Below, one piece after another: positions 15,971-23,813 of a stretch of DNA of 64,000 nt. The notes under the pieces were generated by a model that saw only the letters and a program-made list of their open reading frames with translations, searched no databases and was not told the DNA's origin. Made by a program: the position numbers and the translations under genes. Source of the stretch: F23-B02 sp045601285 (GTDB lineage Bacteria > Bacillota > Clostridia > Oscillospirales > Oscillospiraceae); assembly GCA_045601285.1 (NCBI GenBank), contig JAZRZJ010000032.1:1-64000 (forward strand). The letters are read 5' to 3'. Position 1 is the stretch's first letter. Each line of letters begins with the position of its first letter.

Positions 15971-16420
15971 TTGGAACAGAAAACAATTTTCGAGGAGCTT
16001 CTGGACGAAGTGCCGGCGGTGCATGAAAAGCACCGCAAGCTCGCAAAGGCAAAGCATTGCGTTTCCCGGGAGGAGTGGGACGATGCCGATGCCATTTATG
16101 ATGAAATACTTGCGGAGTTTCCCGATGATGAGGAAGCTCTGAGGGGCAAGCTGCTTCTCAAGCGCAAAAAAGAGAATGCAGAGGAGCATTGGCGCGAGGA
16201 AGAGAAAAAACAAAAGTATGAAGAGGAAAAAAGCCGCAAGCCGCGCAGGTCAAAGCGGATCGTACTTGCGGTTGTGCTGATTTTCATTATGGTGCTTGCC
16301 GCCGCTGCTGCGGTTATGGGAATAATTTCCCATAAAAACAGCATGGAGGATCTATATGCAGAAAGCGAAACGGTCATAACCGACACATACCTTATAACAG
16401 AACAAAAAACGGACGCTTAA
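15971..16420 (+). CDS. Hypothetical protein with TPR-like unit and one membrane helix
   Basis: 149 residues, starting with TTG at 15971 after GAAAGGGGG. Residues about 30-65 (EEWDDADAIYDEILAEFPDDEEALRGK) read like one tetratricopeptide-type helical pair. A very charged lysine/glutamate helix follows (about 65-90), then a single transmembrane helix (about 96-118, VLAVVLIFIMVLAAAAAVMGII) and a short external tail. Topology is therefore likely cytoplasmic N-terminus. No family with known function recognised. The terminator stem starts inside the last codons. Confidence 0.7.
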   Translation: MEQKTIFEELLDEVPAVHEKHRKLAKAKHCVSREEWDDADAIYDEILAEFPDDEEALRGKLLLKRKKENAEEHWREEEKKQKYEEEKSRKPRRSKRIVLAVVLIFIMVLAAAAAVMGIISHKNSMEDLYAESETVITDTYLITEQKTDA

Positions 16421-16450
16421 GCGGTGCACCGCCCAAGCGTCCGTTTTTGT
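16405..16450 (+). terminator. Terminator overlapping the end of the 15971 gene
   Basis: AAAAACGGACGCTT / AAGCGTCCGTTTTT; the stop codon TAA lies within the 5' part of the hairpin. Confidence 0.88.
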
Positions 16451-16614
16451 TATACTAATACCTAATAAAAAGCTTTAAGAATGAAGCGAGAATGATTTTT
16501 GCCAGGCAAGGCGAAGACCGCAGGGAATACTGGCTATGTATTTCCAAGGGCTTCAACGAAGCATGGCGGAAATCACACCGCTTCAAATTGAATGTTTTTA
16601 TTAGGTATTAGTAT
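16451..16614. repeat. Palindromic-ended dispersed repeat, full copy 2
   Basis: Starts ATACTAATACCTAATAAAAA and ends with its exact inverse TTTTTATTAGGTATTAGTAT. Nearly identical to 14905-15068, about 1.4 kb away. Its right end merges with the TAA stop of the DUF362 gene. Confidence 0.9.
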
Positions 16615-17498
16615 TAGTCAACGCAGATTAATTCGTAGTCCTTAGTGCCAAAGCCAAGCTCCTCTGCTGCGTCCATGATGTGCTCGCCGTTGCGGGACTG
16701 AACGCGCTTGAGAAAATGCTCTCTGCCCTCGTCCTCCGAGGCGTATATAAGGTCCATGCAGGCGCGGTCAAGGGCAACAGGGTCAAGGGAGGAAAGAATG
16801 CCGATATCCTTCATGCAGGGGTCCTCGGCCTTGGCGCAGCAGTCGCAGTCAACGGAGAGGTTGCACATCATGTTGACGTATGCCGCGTTGCCGCCGAAAT
16901 ACTCGACTACGCTGCCTGCGGCCTCTGCCATGCAGGTGCCGAAATCGGTGTTGGAGGCCATGTGCAGCCACACTCTGCGCTGGCTGTCGGTGAAGCCTGC
17001 GGAGTGGATAAGACACTTGCCCGCGGTGGAGGCGCAGCCGATGGAAAGCTGCTTGAGAGCGCCGCCGTAGCCGCCTGCGGGGTGACCTTTGAAATGGGAC
17101 AGCACAAGCAGAGAATCGTAATTCGCAAGATTTTTGCCCACGAGATTCTTTTTGAGGATTTTGCCCTTGGGAATGTCAAGCTCCATGTCGGGTCCCTCGG
17201 CATCGAGAAGGTCAACCTTAAAGACCTTTGACCAGCCGTGGTATTCAATGAGCTTTCTGTGCTTTTCGGTGGAGTTTCTCGCGCCGCCGTAGGCGGTGTT
17301 GCACTCAACGACGGTGCCGTTTACATACTCCACTGCGGGCTGCATAAATTCGGGGCGCAGGAAATTCTGATTTCCCTTTTCGCCGGAATGCACCTTTACC
17401 GCAACCTTGCCGGGAAGCTCCTTGCCGAGCACCTTGAACATCTCGATAACAGCCTCGGGCGAAAGCCTGCGGGTGAAATATACCTTTGATTTTTCCAT
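16614..17498 (-). CDS. DUF362 domain protein (redox-associated)
   Basis: A 294-residue DUF362 protein. Recognisable segments: KVAVKVHSGEKGN near the N-terminus, SHFKGHPAGGYGGALKQLSIGCAS in the middle, and a cysteine cluster (NLSVDCDCCAKAEDPCM) where many DUF362 proteins bind or contact an Fe-S centre. The separate C-terminal two-cluster ferredoxin domain present in some relatives is missing. DUF362 proteins are common in anaerobes and have no agreed reaction. Last gene of a leftward six-gene operon, 9 bases after the FMN enzyme, so it may share its redox role. Confidence 0.85.
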   Translation of the reverse strand: MEKSKVYFTRRLSPEAVIEMFKVLGKELPGKVAVKVHSGEKGNQNFLRPEFMQPAVEYVNGTVVECNTAYGGARNSTEKHRKLIEYHGWSKVFKVDLLDAEGPDMELDIPKGKILKKNLVGKNLANYDSLLVLSHFKGHPAGGYGGALKQLSIGCASTAGKCLIHSAGFTDSQRRVWLHMASNTDFGTCMAEAAGSVVEYFGGNAAYVNMMCNLSVDCDCCAKAEDPCMKDIGILSSLDPVALDRACMDLIYASEDEGREHFLKRVQSRNGEHIMDAAEELGFGTKDYELICVD

Positions 17499-17507
17499 GA
17501 TGTCAAC

Positions 17508-18530
17508 TCACTTTTCAATGTAAATATTATTGCGGGTGATGTCCTTGAGGGTGGGTGTTCCGCACATTGTCATTGTGTCGCGGAGCTCGCCCGATATTCT
17601 GTCCATGAAGACCTTGAAGCCTTCTGCGCCTTCCGCGTAAATGAAGGGAACGACGGGGCGTCCTATAAGCACCGCGTCTGCGCCCAGAGCCAGAGCCTTG
17701 TAAACGTCAACGCCGCTTCTGATGCCGCCGTCGACGAAAATTTTGCATGCGCCGTCAACTGCCTTTGCGATTTCGGGCAGAACCTCTGCGGTGGAGGGAG
17801 TGCAGCCCTGAACGCGTCCGCCGTGGTTTGAAACGACGATGCCCTCGGCGCCTGCGGCAATTGCCTTAAGTGCGGCATCTGGAGTCATGATGCCCTTGAC
17901 AATGAAGGGCATATCGGCATAGGCGATGATCTCACTGAGCTCATCAACGGATTTGGAGCCTGCATTGGGGTTCATTGCCTTGAGGAAGGGAAGACCTGCA
18001 CCGTCAATATCCATTGCCACGGCAAATACTCCCAGCCTGTTGAGTATATCCAGCTTTTCAAAAACAAATTCCTTGTTCCAGGGCTTTATTGTGGGAATAC
18101 CCACGCCGCCGACAGCGGCCATGTCCTTTGCGGCATTCTTCAGAACCTCCGGGTCAACGCCGTCACCCGTGAGAGCGCACACGCCGTAGTCTGCAGCGGC
18201 GGGAACGAGAATGCGGTTGTAGCTTATGTCATTGTGCAGGTTGCCGTAGTGCATGGAAAGCGCTCCGAGAGGAGCAATGAAAACGGGCGCGGAAAAGCGT
18301 CTGCCGAAAAGCTCAAAGGAGGTGTCCGCGGGTACATTGGGGCAGATGGTGTCCATATTGACGAAAATTTCCTGCCACTTGTCAAAGTTGCGTGCGGCAA
18401 CATTGCCGGGCAGCTTGCTTCCGGGACCGGGCATGGCGTTTCCGCAGGCTCTGCCGTTGCAAACGGGGCAGGCTTTGCAGTAGGGGCCTACCATGGTGCG
18501 TGCTTTTTCAAGAACTTCATTGTAATTCAC
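17508..18530 (-). CDS. FMN-dependent alpha-hydroxy-acid dehydrogenase family protein
   Basis: A 340-residue TIM-barrel flavoprotein of the lactate oxidase/glycolate oxidase/IDI-2 superfamily. FMN and substrate motifs: FIAPLGALSMHYGN near the start of the barrel, FIVKGIMTPDAA, the catalytic histidine in VVSNHGGR, and phosphate-binding FVDGGIRSG plus LALGADAVLIGRP. The N-terminal extension carries a cysteine cluster (YCKACPVCNGRACG), as in clostridial members, suggesting an Fe-S centre rather than direct oxidase activity; this is inference. Start is GTG 18530 with GGGAGG upstream. Lies between the symporter and DUF362 genes with gaps of 20 and 9 bases. Confidence 0.87.
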   Translation of the reverse strand: MNYNEVLEKARTMVGPYCKACPVCNGRACGNAMPGPGSKLPGNVAARNFDKWQEIFVNMDTICPNVPADTSFELFGRRFSAPVFIAPLGALSMHYGNLHNDISYNRILVPAAADYGVCALTGDGVDPEVLKNAAKDMAAVGGVGIPTIKPWNKEFVFEKLDILNRLGVFAVAMDIDGAGLPFLKAMNPNAGSKSVDELSEIIAYADMPFIVKGIMTPDAALKAIAAGAEGIVVSNHGGRVQGCTPSTAEVLPEIAKAVDGACKIFVDGGIRSGVDVYKALALGADAVLIGRPVVPFIYAEGAEGFKVFMDRISGELRDTMTMCGTPTLKDITRNNIYIEK

Positions 18531-18550
18531 AGTAATACCTCCCAGATGAT

Positions 18551-20209
18551 TTATGCGGTTGTACGTTTACGGGGATTTGCGTCAAAAACCTCTTTGTTGA
18601 GCAGATTTTCACTTTTTGCCACTGCGAGAGAAACCGCAACATCTCCTACGACATTGGAGGCGGCAAGAAGCATTTCCGCAATGGCGTTGATGCCTACGAT
18701 GAGGCTGATTGCCGCCAGAGAAACGCCCATCTGACCGAGCAGAACCGTCAGACAGATGTTGACCGAACCCGGTGCCATGGGTGCGCCGAGTGAAAGAATA
18801 ATGACGGTAATCATAATGGGAATGAGGTCGCTGCCGAAAATGTCCACGCCGCAGATTCGGGCGAGAAAAAGTCCCGAAACGGCGAGATATATGCAGTTGC
18901 CGTCAACATTGACGATGGAACCGAAGGGAATGGAGAAGGAGCTTATCTTCGGAGAAATGCCGAGAGAATTTTTGCAGGTGCGCAGGGTTTTTGGAATGGC
19001 GGCAACACTGCTGCCGTTGAGCAGAGACTCGCGCATGATGGGAATACATTTGCGAATAAAGGTAAGGGGATTTACCCGTGCCATTGCGAGAACGATCAGC
19101 AGGTAAACAAGGCTGATTGCCGCAAGACCCGCAAGGAGCGTTCCCAGCATTCCGAGCAGGGAAAGCAGAACGCGGAAATCCACATTCAGCATACAGGACA
19201 TGGTTGCGGCAAAGCTTGCGATGGGAACGCACTTGGCCACGATCTCGATAATCTTGGAGAAAAGTGTATCCATTGCCTCGGCAAAGCTGCGCAGCGCCGA
19301 GGAATGATCGCCCATGCGTCCCAGGGCAATGCCGCAGACAATGGCAATAAAGATAAGCTGGAGGGTGTTGTTGTTGAGGAAGGGAGCCACAAAGTTTGTG
19401 GGTATGATTTCCGTAACGGTTTTAAGGAAATCAGTGTTTGCCGCAAGCCCTGCCTGCTCCACATAGTCTGCCAGTATTCCGGGGGCGCCTGGTCTGAAAA
19501 GACCGAAGGCGGCAACGCCGATAAGCACCGCTGTAATCGAGGTCAGGGCATAGCCGATAAAGACCTTTATGCTGACCTTGCCCGGATCGGAGAAGGAGGC
19601 GTAGCGGGCAACGGCGGAAACTATGGAAAAGAACACGGCAGGCGCCGTTACAAGCATGAGGAAGTTTATAAACAGCGTTTCAATGGGCAGCAGCAGATAG
19701 GTGTCAAGTGTGCTTATAACTCCTGAGGGCAGGGCAAAGCGGAAGATAAGTCCCAGCACTGCCGCGGTCACAAGTGCCTGCACCGTGTGGATTGTCAGAC
19801 GTCTTTCGGGGGAGCCCACGGTGATTTTCATGAAGTTGTATCTGCCCTTGCGGACATAGTGGATTTTATCCTGATACGCCTTCAGCAGTATTCCGCGGAT
19901 CGCCGATTCGCTTCCGCGGTCGATTTCCTCGCTGTCGATGCCGAGGTCAAAATCCATGGCGTCGGGCTGAAGCTCGGGACCCGGGGCGGAAAGGGATATG
20001 GAGGCAAGGCCTCTTTTGTTTTTTATGTGAATATGTATGGTGCCGCCGGAGGGTGCGCGCTGGATAAGACGCACCATGCACTCCTCGGAAAGCAGCATCG
20101 CCTCATGTACGGCCTTGCTTTTGAAGTTGTACTGTTTAAGCGAGTTTTCAATAAAGTCAAGACCTTCGCCGAGGGCGATAATCTGGGCGGGAATTACAGC
20201 CTTGAGCAA
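18551..20209 (-). CDS. Degenerate GHKL-domain / SLC1-type (SDF) symporter fusion
   Basis: About 552 residues. The first ~140 look like an RsbW/SpoIIAB-type GHKL fold (helix LLSEECMVRLIQ, then strands TIHIHIKNKRGLASISLS and a C-terminal KIHYVRKGRYNFMKIT), but the N-box asparagine and the DxGxG box are not recognisable, so ATP binding is doubtful. The rest is a sodium:dicarboxylate/amino-acid symporter: about eight helices, hairpin segment NGSSVAAIPKTLR, the TM7 motif IVNVDGNCIYL (NMDGT equivalent) and GAPMAPGSVNI. Start is uncertain: TTG 20209 has AGAGGTG at ideal distance; a GTG three codons earlier overlaps that site. Follows a STAS gene; the context suggests transport controlled by partner switching. 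Confidence 0.85.
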   Translation of the reverse strand: MLKAVIPAQIIALGEGLDFIENSLKQYNFKSKAVHEAMLLSEECMVRLIQRAPSGGTIHIHIKNKRGLASISLSAPGPELQPDAMDFDLGIDSEEIDRGSESAIRGILLKAYQDKIHYVRKGRYNFMKITVGSPERRLTIHTVQALVTAAVLGLIFRFALPSGVISTLDTYLLLPIETLFINFLMLVTAPAVFFSIVSAVARYASFSDPGKVSIKVFIGYALTSITAVLIGVAAFGLFRPGAPGILADYVEQAGLAANTDFLKTVTEIIPTNFVAPFLNNNTLQLIFIAIVCGIALGRMGDHSSALRSFAEAMDTLFSKIIEIVAKCVPIASFAATMSCMLNVDFRVLLSLLGMLGTLLAGLAAISLVYLLIVLAMARVNPLTFIRKCIPIMRESLLNGSSVAAIPKTLRTCKNSLGISPKISSFSIPFGSIVNVDGNCIYLAVSGLFLARICGVDIFGSDLIPIMITVIILSLGAPMAPGSVNICLTVLLGQMGVSLAAISLIVGINAIAEMLLAASNVVGDVAVSLAVAKSENLLNKEVFDANPRKRTTA

Positions 20210-20235
20210 GCAGCTCACCTCTTTCGTGGGGCGTA

Positions 20236-20526
20236 TTACTCGATTGTGAGAATGTCGCAGAAGCCGGTGATTTCAAAGACCTCCATGATGTCACCGTTGA
20301 CATTGCGGATAATCATTTCACCCTGTCTGTTCATGGTTTTCTGCGCCGAAAGCAGAATACGCAGACCTGCGGAGGATATGTACTCAAGCTCTGAGAAATC
20401 AAAAACAAGTTTGCTTATTCCCTCAAGCTCAAGCTCGGCCTCAAGAAGAGGAGAAGTGCTGGTGTCAAGCCTGCCCTGAAGCGCAATGTTCAGCTCGGTT
20501 TCGTTTTTCGATTTGATAATTTCCAT
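20236..20526 (-). CDS. STAS-domain anti-anti-sigma-factor-like protein
   Basis: A 96-residue single STAS domain like SpoIIAA/RsbV. The phosphorylatable serine lies in the usual loop (YISSAGLRILLSA), after the strand LVFDFSELEYI. Members of this family bind GHKL anti-sigma kinases when unphosphorylated. No sigma factor is nearby; the only GHKL-like partner in the operon is the domain fused to the symporter encoded 26 bases downstream, making it the likely binding partner (inference). ATG 20526 follows AAGGAGG. Confidence 0.93.
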   Translation of the reverse strand: MEIIKSKNETELNIALQGRLDTSTSPLLEAELELEGISKLVFDFSELEYISSAGLRILLSAQKTMNRQGEMIIRNVNGDIMEVFEITGFCDILTIE

Positions 20527-20543
20527 TGTGTTTCCTCCTTGTG

Positions 20544-21722
20544 TCAGATGCAGAAGCTGAGGCTGTCAATGCGGCCCAGCAGCTCGGAAATACTCTTTGC
20601 GCAGTGCTCAATGAGCGCTCTGCCCTCTTCGGTGTTAAGACCGTTGCGGCGTATGGTGCGGCGCATCATGCGGGTGTAGCCGATGACCTTTGCCCTGTCC
20701 TCGTAGCTGCGGAGTATCTCCTCGTCCTCGGTGCCGAAGTAAAGACGGAGAGTGTTGTCCCAGATTTTCGAGGTGATGTCACGGGGAATGCCGAGGAAGT
20801 TTTTGACTACCTCATGGTCAAGCTCACTGTAGCCCTCGTAGGCCAGCCAGATTGAAGCAAACTCAAATACGGGGTCGCCTACACAGAGCGTGTCCATGTC
20901 GATAAGCAGAACCTCGCCGTCCTGAAGCATGACGTTCTTGACGTGGTAGTCGCCGTGGAGCATGTGATCGTTGTGGGGAACGGCATCAACAAGTGCGTAA
21001 AGCTTTTTGAAGTCGGCTTCGGGCAGATAATCCTTCAGAAATGCTGCCCAGTTGAGAGCAACGGCCTTCATGTCGGGCATATCCCCGGGCTTAACCTCGG
21101 TGGAGTGGATTTTCTTCAGCAGGTCAACGGACATTTTCGTGCACATTCCTGCGTTTGCGGGATCTGCGATGATAAGCTTTGCAAAGCTCTTTGCGTTTAG
21201 CAGCTCAAATACTGAGCCGTAGCCCTCGCCGACCTTGACTACGTCATAGGGGATCGCGGTGGGAATGCCGAGAACAAATGCCCTGCGGGCAAGCTCGCGC
21301 TCACGGTGAATGTCGGGAAGCGCGTCGGGATTGAGATATACCTTGATGATGGTGTCCGGGTCAAGACGGTAAACCTTGCCGTTTGCGCCCTGGCCGATGA
21401 CCTCGCAGCCCTCAACGGAAAGCTTGCGGTAGGCCTTTTCCACGGCCAGCATTTCCGTAAAGCCCGTCATGTCGAAAATGTCGTATACCTCGGGTGAGGC
21501 GTTCACAATTTTAAGCCCGGAAAATTTCTTGCGCAGGCGAAGAATAATGCGCAGTCCCGCGCTTGAGAGGTATTCAAGGCTGTCGACATCGATAATGAGA
21601 TTTTCCGCAGCCTCCGCACCGATGAGCGCGTTGATTTCCGCCTCGACGGTTTCGGCGTTTGCAGAGTCTATTCTTCCCTCGGGGAATACGGTGAGGGTAC
21701 CGTTTTGTATACTGTGTTTCAT
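20544..21722 (-). CDS. STAS domain fused to APH-type kinase
   Basis: 392 residues: an N-terminal STAS domain (1-~100; serine loop YLSSAGLRIILRL) joined to an aminoglycoside-phosphotransferase-fold kinase (about 105-345). Kinase landmarks: glycine loop IGQGANGKVYRL, lysine in IIKVYL, catalytic loop HGDYHVKNVML (HGDxxxxN) and metal-binding LLIDMDTLCVGDP. All catalytic residues appear intact. This architecture resembles the family I know as TIGR02172; substrate unknown. It starts within the stop of the HD gene (TAATG) and is followed 17 bases later by the free STAS gene. It could phosphorylate a STAS protein or a small metabolite; the sequence does not decide. Confidence 0.88.
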   Translation of the reverse strand: MKHSIQNGTLTVFPEGRIDSANAETVEAEINALIGAEAAENLIIDVDSLEYLSSAGLRIILRLRKKFSGLKIVNASPEVYDIFDMTGFTEMLAVEKAYRKLSVEGCEVIGQGANGKVYRLDPDTIIKVYLNPDALPDIHRERELARRAFVLGIPTAIPYDVVKVGEGYGSVFELLNAKSFAKLIIADPANAGMCTKMSVDLLKKIHSTEVKPGDMPDMKAVALNWAAFLKDYLPEADFKKLYALVDAVPHNDHMLHGDYHVKNVMLQDGEVLLIDMDTLCVGDPVFEFASIWLAYEGYSELDHEVVKNFLGIPRDITSKIWDNTLRLYFGTEDEEILRSYEDRAKVIGYTRMMRRTIRRNGLNTEEGRALIEHCAKSISELLGRIDSLSFCI

Positions 21723-22300
21723 TAGTCATTACCTCCGTCTGTGTTTTTGAAGATTTCATTTACAAGCTGAACAAGCTCTCGGTATGCGTCGGTGTCCTTC
21801 AGCTCGGGAATTGATTTGATTATGGTGCGGTAGTACCAGGCCTGCTCCTTCGGGTCTTTCTGGTTGAACTGCTGCCACAGCGCGTCGCCCTTTTTGAGAT
21901 ATTCGCGGTAAAAGGAGCGCACGTTTGAAAGCTTGTCGCCCAGCCACATCATCTTGACGGAAAGATCCTTTGTGTGCTCCAGCATGATGAGAGTTTCTTC
22001 CTTGCGGAGATGCCATGTTTCCGCGGCAGGCTTATCGGGGCGCTTGTTTTCGGTTTCCGTCATGACGAGAAGCGCCACGCGCTTGCCGAAGTTCTCGCGG
22101 ATCTCCTCAAGCGTTGTGTCGGTGTCCTCGATTGTGTCGTGCAGAACTGCGGCGCACAGCGTCGCTTCATCGTTTGTCATGGTGCCTACAATGGAGGCCA
22201 CTTCAAGAGGATGGAGTATGTAGGGAGAGTTTTGAATTTTTCTGGTCTGCCCGCTGTGCTTTTCTATGGCAAAGCACAGGGCGCGGTCAAACAGTGTCAT
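21722..22300 (-). CDS. RelA/SpoT-type HD-domain hydrolase
   Basis: A 192-residue single-domain HD protein like the small alarmone hydrolases (SAH/MESH1): FAIEKHSGQTRKIQNSPYILHPLEVA carries the first histidine, AAVLHDTIEDTDTT the HD and ED pairs, and KMMWLGDKLSNVRS the last aspartate helix. The synthetase and regulatory domains of full RelA/SpoT are absent. Likely hydrolyses (p)ppGpp or a similar nucleotide, by family. First gene of the six-gene operon, giving it a nutrient-stress input. The upstream region has two direct repeats (22379-22413). Confidence 0.9.
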   Translation of the reverse strand: MTLFDRALCFAIEKHSGQTRKIQNSPYILHPLEVASIVGTMTNDEATLCAAVLHDTIEDTDTTLEEIRENFGKRVALLVMTETENKRPDKPAAETWHLRKEETLIMLEHTKDLSVKMMWLGDKLSNVRSFYREYLKKGDALWQQFNQKDPKEQAWYYRTIIKSIPELKDTDAYRELVQLVNEIFKNTDGGND

Positions 22301-22378
22301 TTTATACCTCGCAATGCGTATAACATCTTAACTATATAGTATATCTTACTTTTATGAAAAAATCTACAACAAATATGT

Positions 22379-22413
22379 AGTAAACTGTCAATATTTGTGC
22401 AGTAAACTGTCAA
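22379..22413 (-). promoter_or_regulatory. Tandem direct repeat upstream of the HD-STAS operon
   Basis: On the minus strand TTGACAGTTTACT occurs twice (22401-22413 and 22379-22391), 22 bases apart, i.e. two helical turns, about 80 bases before the HD gene start. Could be an activator or repressor site, or a duplicated -35 region; a -10-like TATACT lies further downstream near 22338. Confidence 0.45.
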
Positions 22414-22418
22414 CATTA

Positions 22419-22460
22419 AACGAATCGGGCGTCCTTGCGGCCAAGGGCGCCCGATTCGTT
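22419..22460. terminator. Terminator hairpin of the acyltransferase gene
   Basis: AACGAATCGGGCG / CGCCCGATTCGTT stem of 13 bp beginning at the acyltransferase stop codon. The T-run is weak, so it may work partly as a 3' stabiliser. Confidence 0.65.
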
Positions 22461-23679
22461 ATGCCTTCTTCGGTTTTTTCGTGCCGCTGAGCTCATAGAA
22501 TATTTTCAGAGTGTTTATGAACTTCATGACAAGTCTGCCGTCATCAAGAACACAGCGGTAGATTTCCTGCCCGTTCTGAATTTCAAAATGCCTGCCGGGG
22601 CTGAAGGGAAGCGTCGGCAGCTTGGCGGAGGGAATGACGTAGTCAATGCTCTCGCCGTTTATTCTTCCCCTCAGACTGAAGTGGTCTTTGCACAGCTCCA
22701 CGGTGCCGCTGCCGACCTCGGTGAATTTGTGCCTGTCGTAGTCAATCATGTGGATTTTGGTGGGAGCGCTTATGGAATAACCGGGCGCGGCCTTGATCTC
22801 CTCCTTAAGCCTGTCGAAAATCAGTCGGCTCCACTGGGGAACATGGCGCAGCTCCTCACCCAGACCCTTTTCGTTGTGAAGAAAGCCGTATTCATCGCAG
22901 GTCTCCTCATAGCCGCAGGCGGAGCAGCGTATGGTGCTTCTGCCATGCACGTTTACAGTAAATTCCCTGCGGCAGTTGGGACACTGGTAAAGAACATTTT
23001 CAAGACCGTTTATGTCGTCGCAGTCCTTGTATTTTATGCGCAGTCTTTCCTGATCCTCATAGGCGTTAAACAGCAGGGCATCCTCAACAACGGCCTTGAT
23101 TTCGCTCACCTTCATGCTCTCAAGGGCTTCCTTTGTAAGAAGCTTGTAGATGTCAAGATATGTACGTCCTCTGCGCATACCCGTTGTCCACTTGGGCTTT
23201 GAAAAATAGGTGCCCGTGGTACGCGCGGCATAGACATCGGCGTCCAGCCACTTGAGGAACTTGTAGGTGGCCTCGGGAATAGGCGTTGAAACGCCGTCCT
23301 CGCACATGAGTCCGGCGGGGTAAATCACAAGAGAGCTGCCGCTTTCGATGACGGCTTTCATCTTCTTCATATCGCTGACGGTGGTCTGGAACTGCTGCTT
23401 TGGAATTACGCCCAGACTTTTGAGAATGCTGTTGAAGGGCAGGGAATTATAGAAGGAGCTGCTGAGAACAAAAGTGAGGCGTTTTCTCGTTGCGCCTATA
23501 AGATTTACAAAGTCCAGGGAGCACTGGTGGTTTGCCACAACAACGTAGGCATCGTCAACGCCCCTGATTTCGTTCCGCAGGAATTTGCGCCTGAAAACAA
23601 GGGCTGCAAAGATAAGGCTTGCTGCCTGTGCGCCGATATATGCAATGCGATTGGGTTTTACGTATAAATCCGTATTCAT
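22459..23679 (-). CDS. PlsC-like lysophospholipid acyltransferase with zinc-ribbon segment
   Basis: A 406-residue protein. The N-terminal half is a PlsC/LPLAT domain with the catalytic NHxxxxD motif in VANHQCSLDF (about 49-58) and an acceptor-site motif VIYPAGLM (equivalent of FPEGTRS). The C-terminal half has a CPNCRREF...CSACG zinc ribbon and a beta-rich tail, which is unusual for acyltransferases. An N-terminal hydrophobic helix (IGAQAASLIFAALVF) anchors it to the membrane. ATG 23679 has AAGGCGG upstream; earlier in-frame starts lack one. Substrate unknown; likely lipid remodelling. Confidence 0.8.
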   Translation of the reverse strand: MNTDLYVKPNRIAYIGAQAASLIFAALVFRRKFLRNEIRGVDDAYVVVANHQCSLDFVNLIGATRKRLTFVLSSSFYNSLPFNSILKSLGVIPKQQFQTTVSDMKKMKAVIESGSSLVIYPAGLMCEDGVSTPIPEATYKFLKWLDADVYAARTTGTYFSKPKWTTGMRRGRTYLDIYKLLTKEALESMKVSEIKAVVEDALLFNAYEDQERLRIKYKDCDDINGLENVLYQCPNCRREFTVNVHGRSTIRCSACGYEETCDEYGFLHNEKGLGEELRHVPQWSRLIFDRLKEEIKAAPGYSISAPTKIHMIDYDRHKFTEVGSGTVELCKDHFSLRGRINGESIDYVIPSAKLPTLPFSPGRHFEIQNGQEIYRCVLDDGRLVMKFINTLKIFYELSGTKKPKKA

Positions 23680-23769
23680 GGTTTTTCCGCCTTGTTTCGA
23701 CTTGGTTGCTTTATAGTAACACAGATTTATGAATACTTCAATATTTTTAACCAAAATTTTCGTGTAAAG

Positions 23770-23806
23770 TAAAAAAGAGCCGCCATCGTTTCCGATGACG
23801 GCGCTG
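23770..23806 (-). terminator. Terminator after the alpha/beta hydrolase gene
   Basis: On the minus strand GCCGTCATCG-GAAA-CGATGGCGGC is followed by TCTTTTTTAC. Confidence 0.82.
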
Positions 23807-23813
23807 TACAGAC

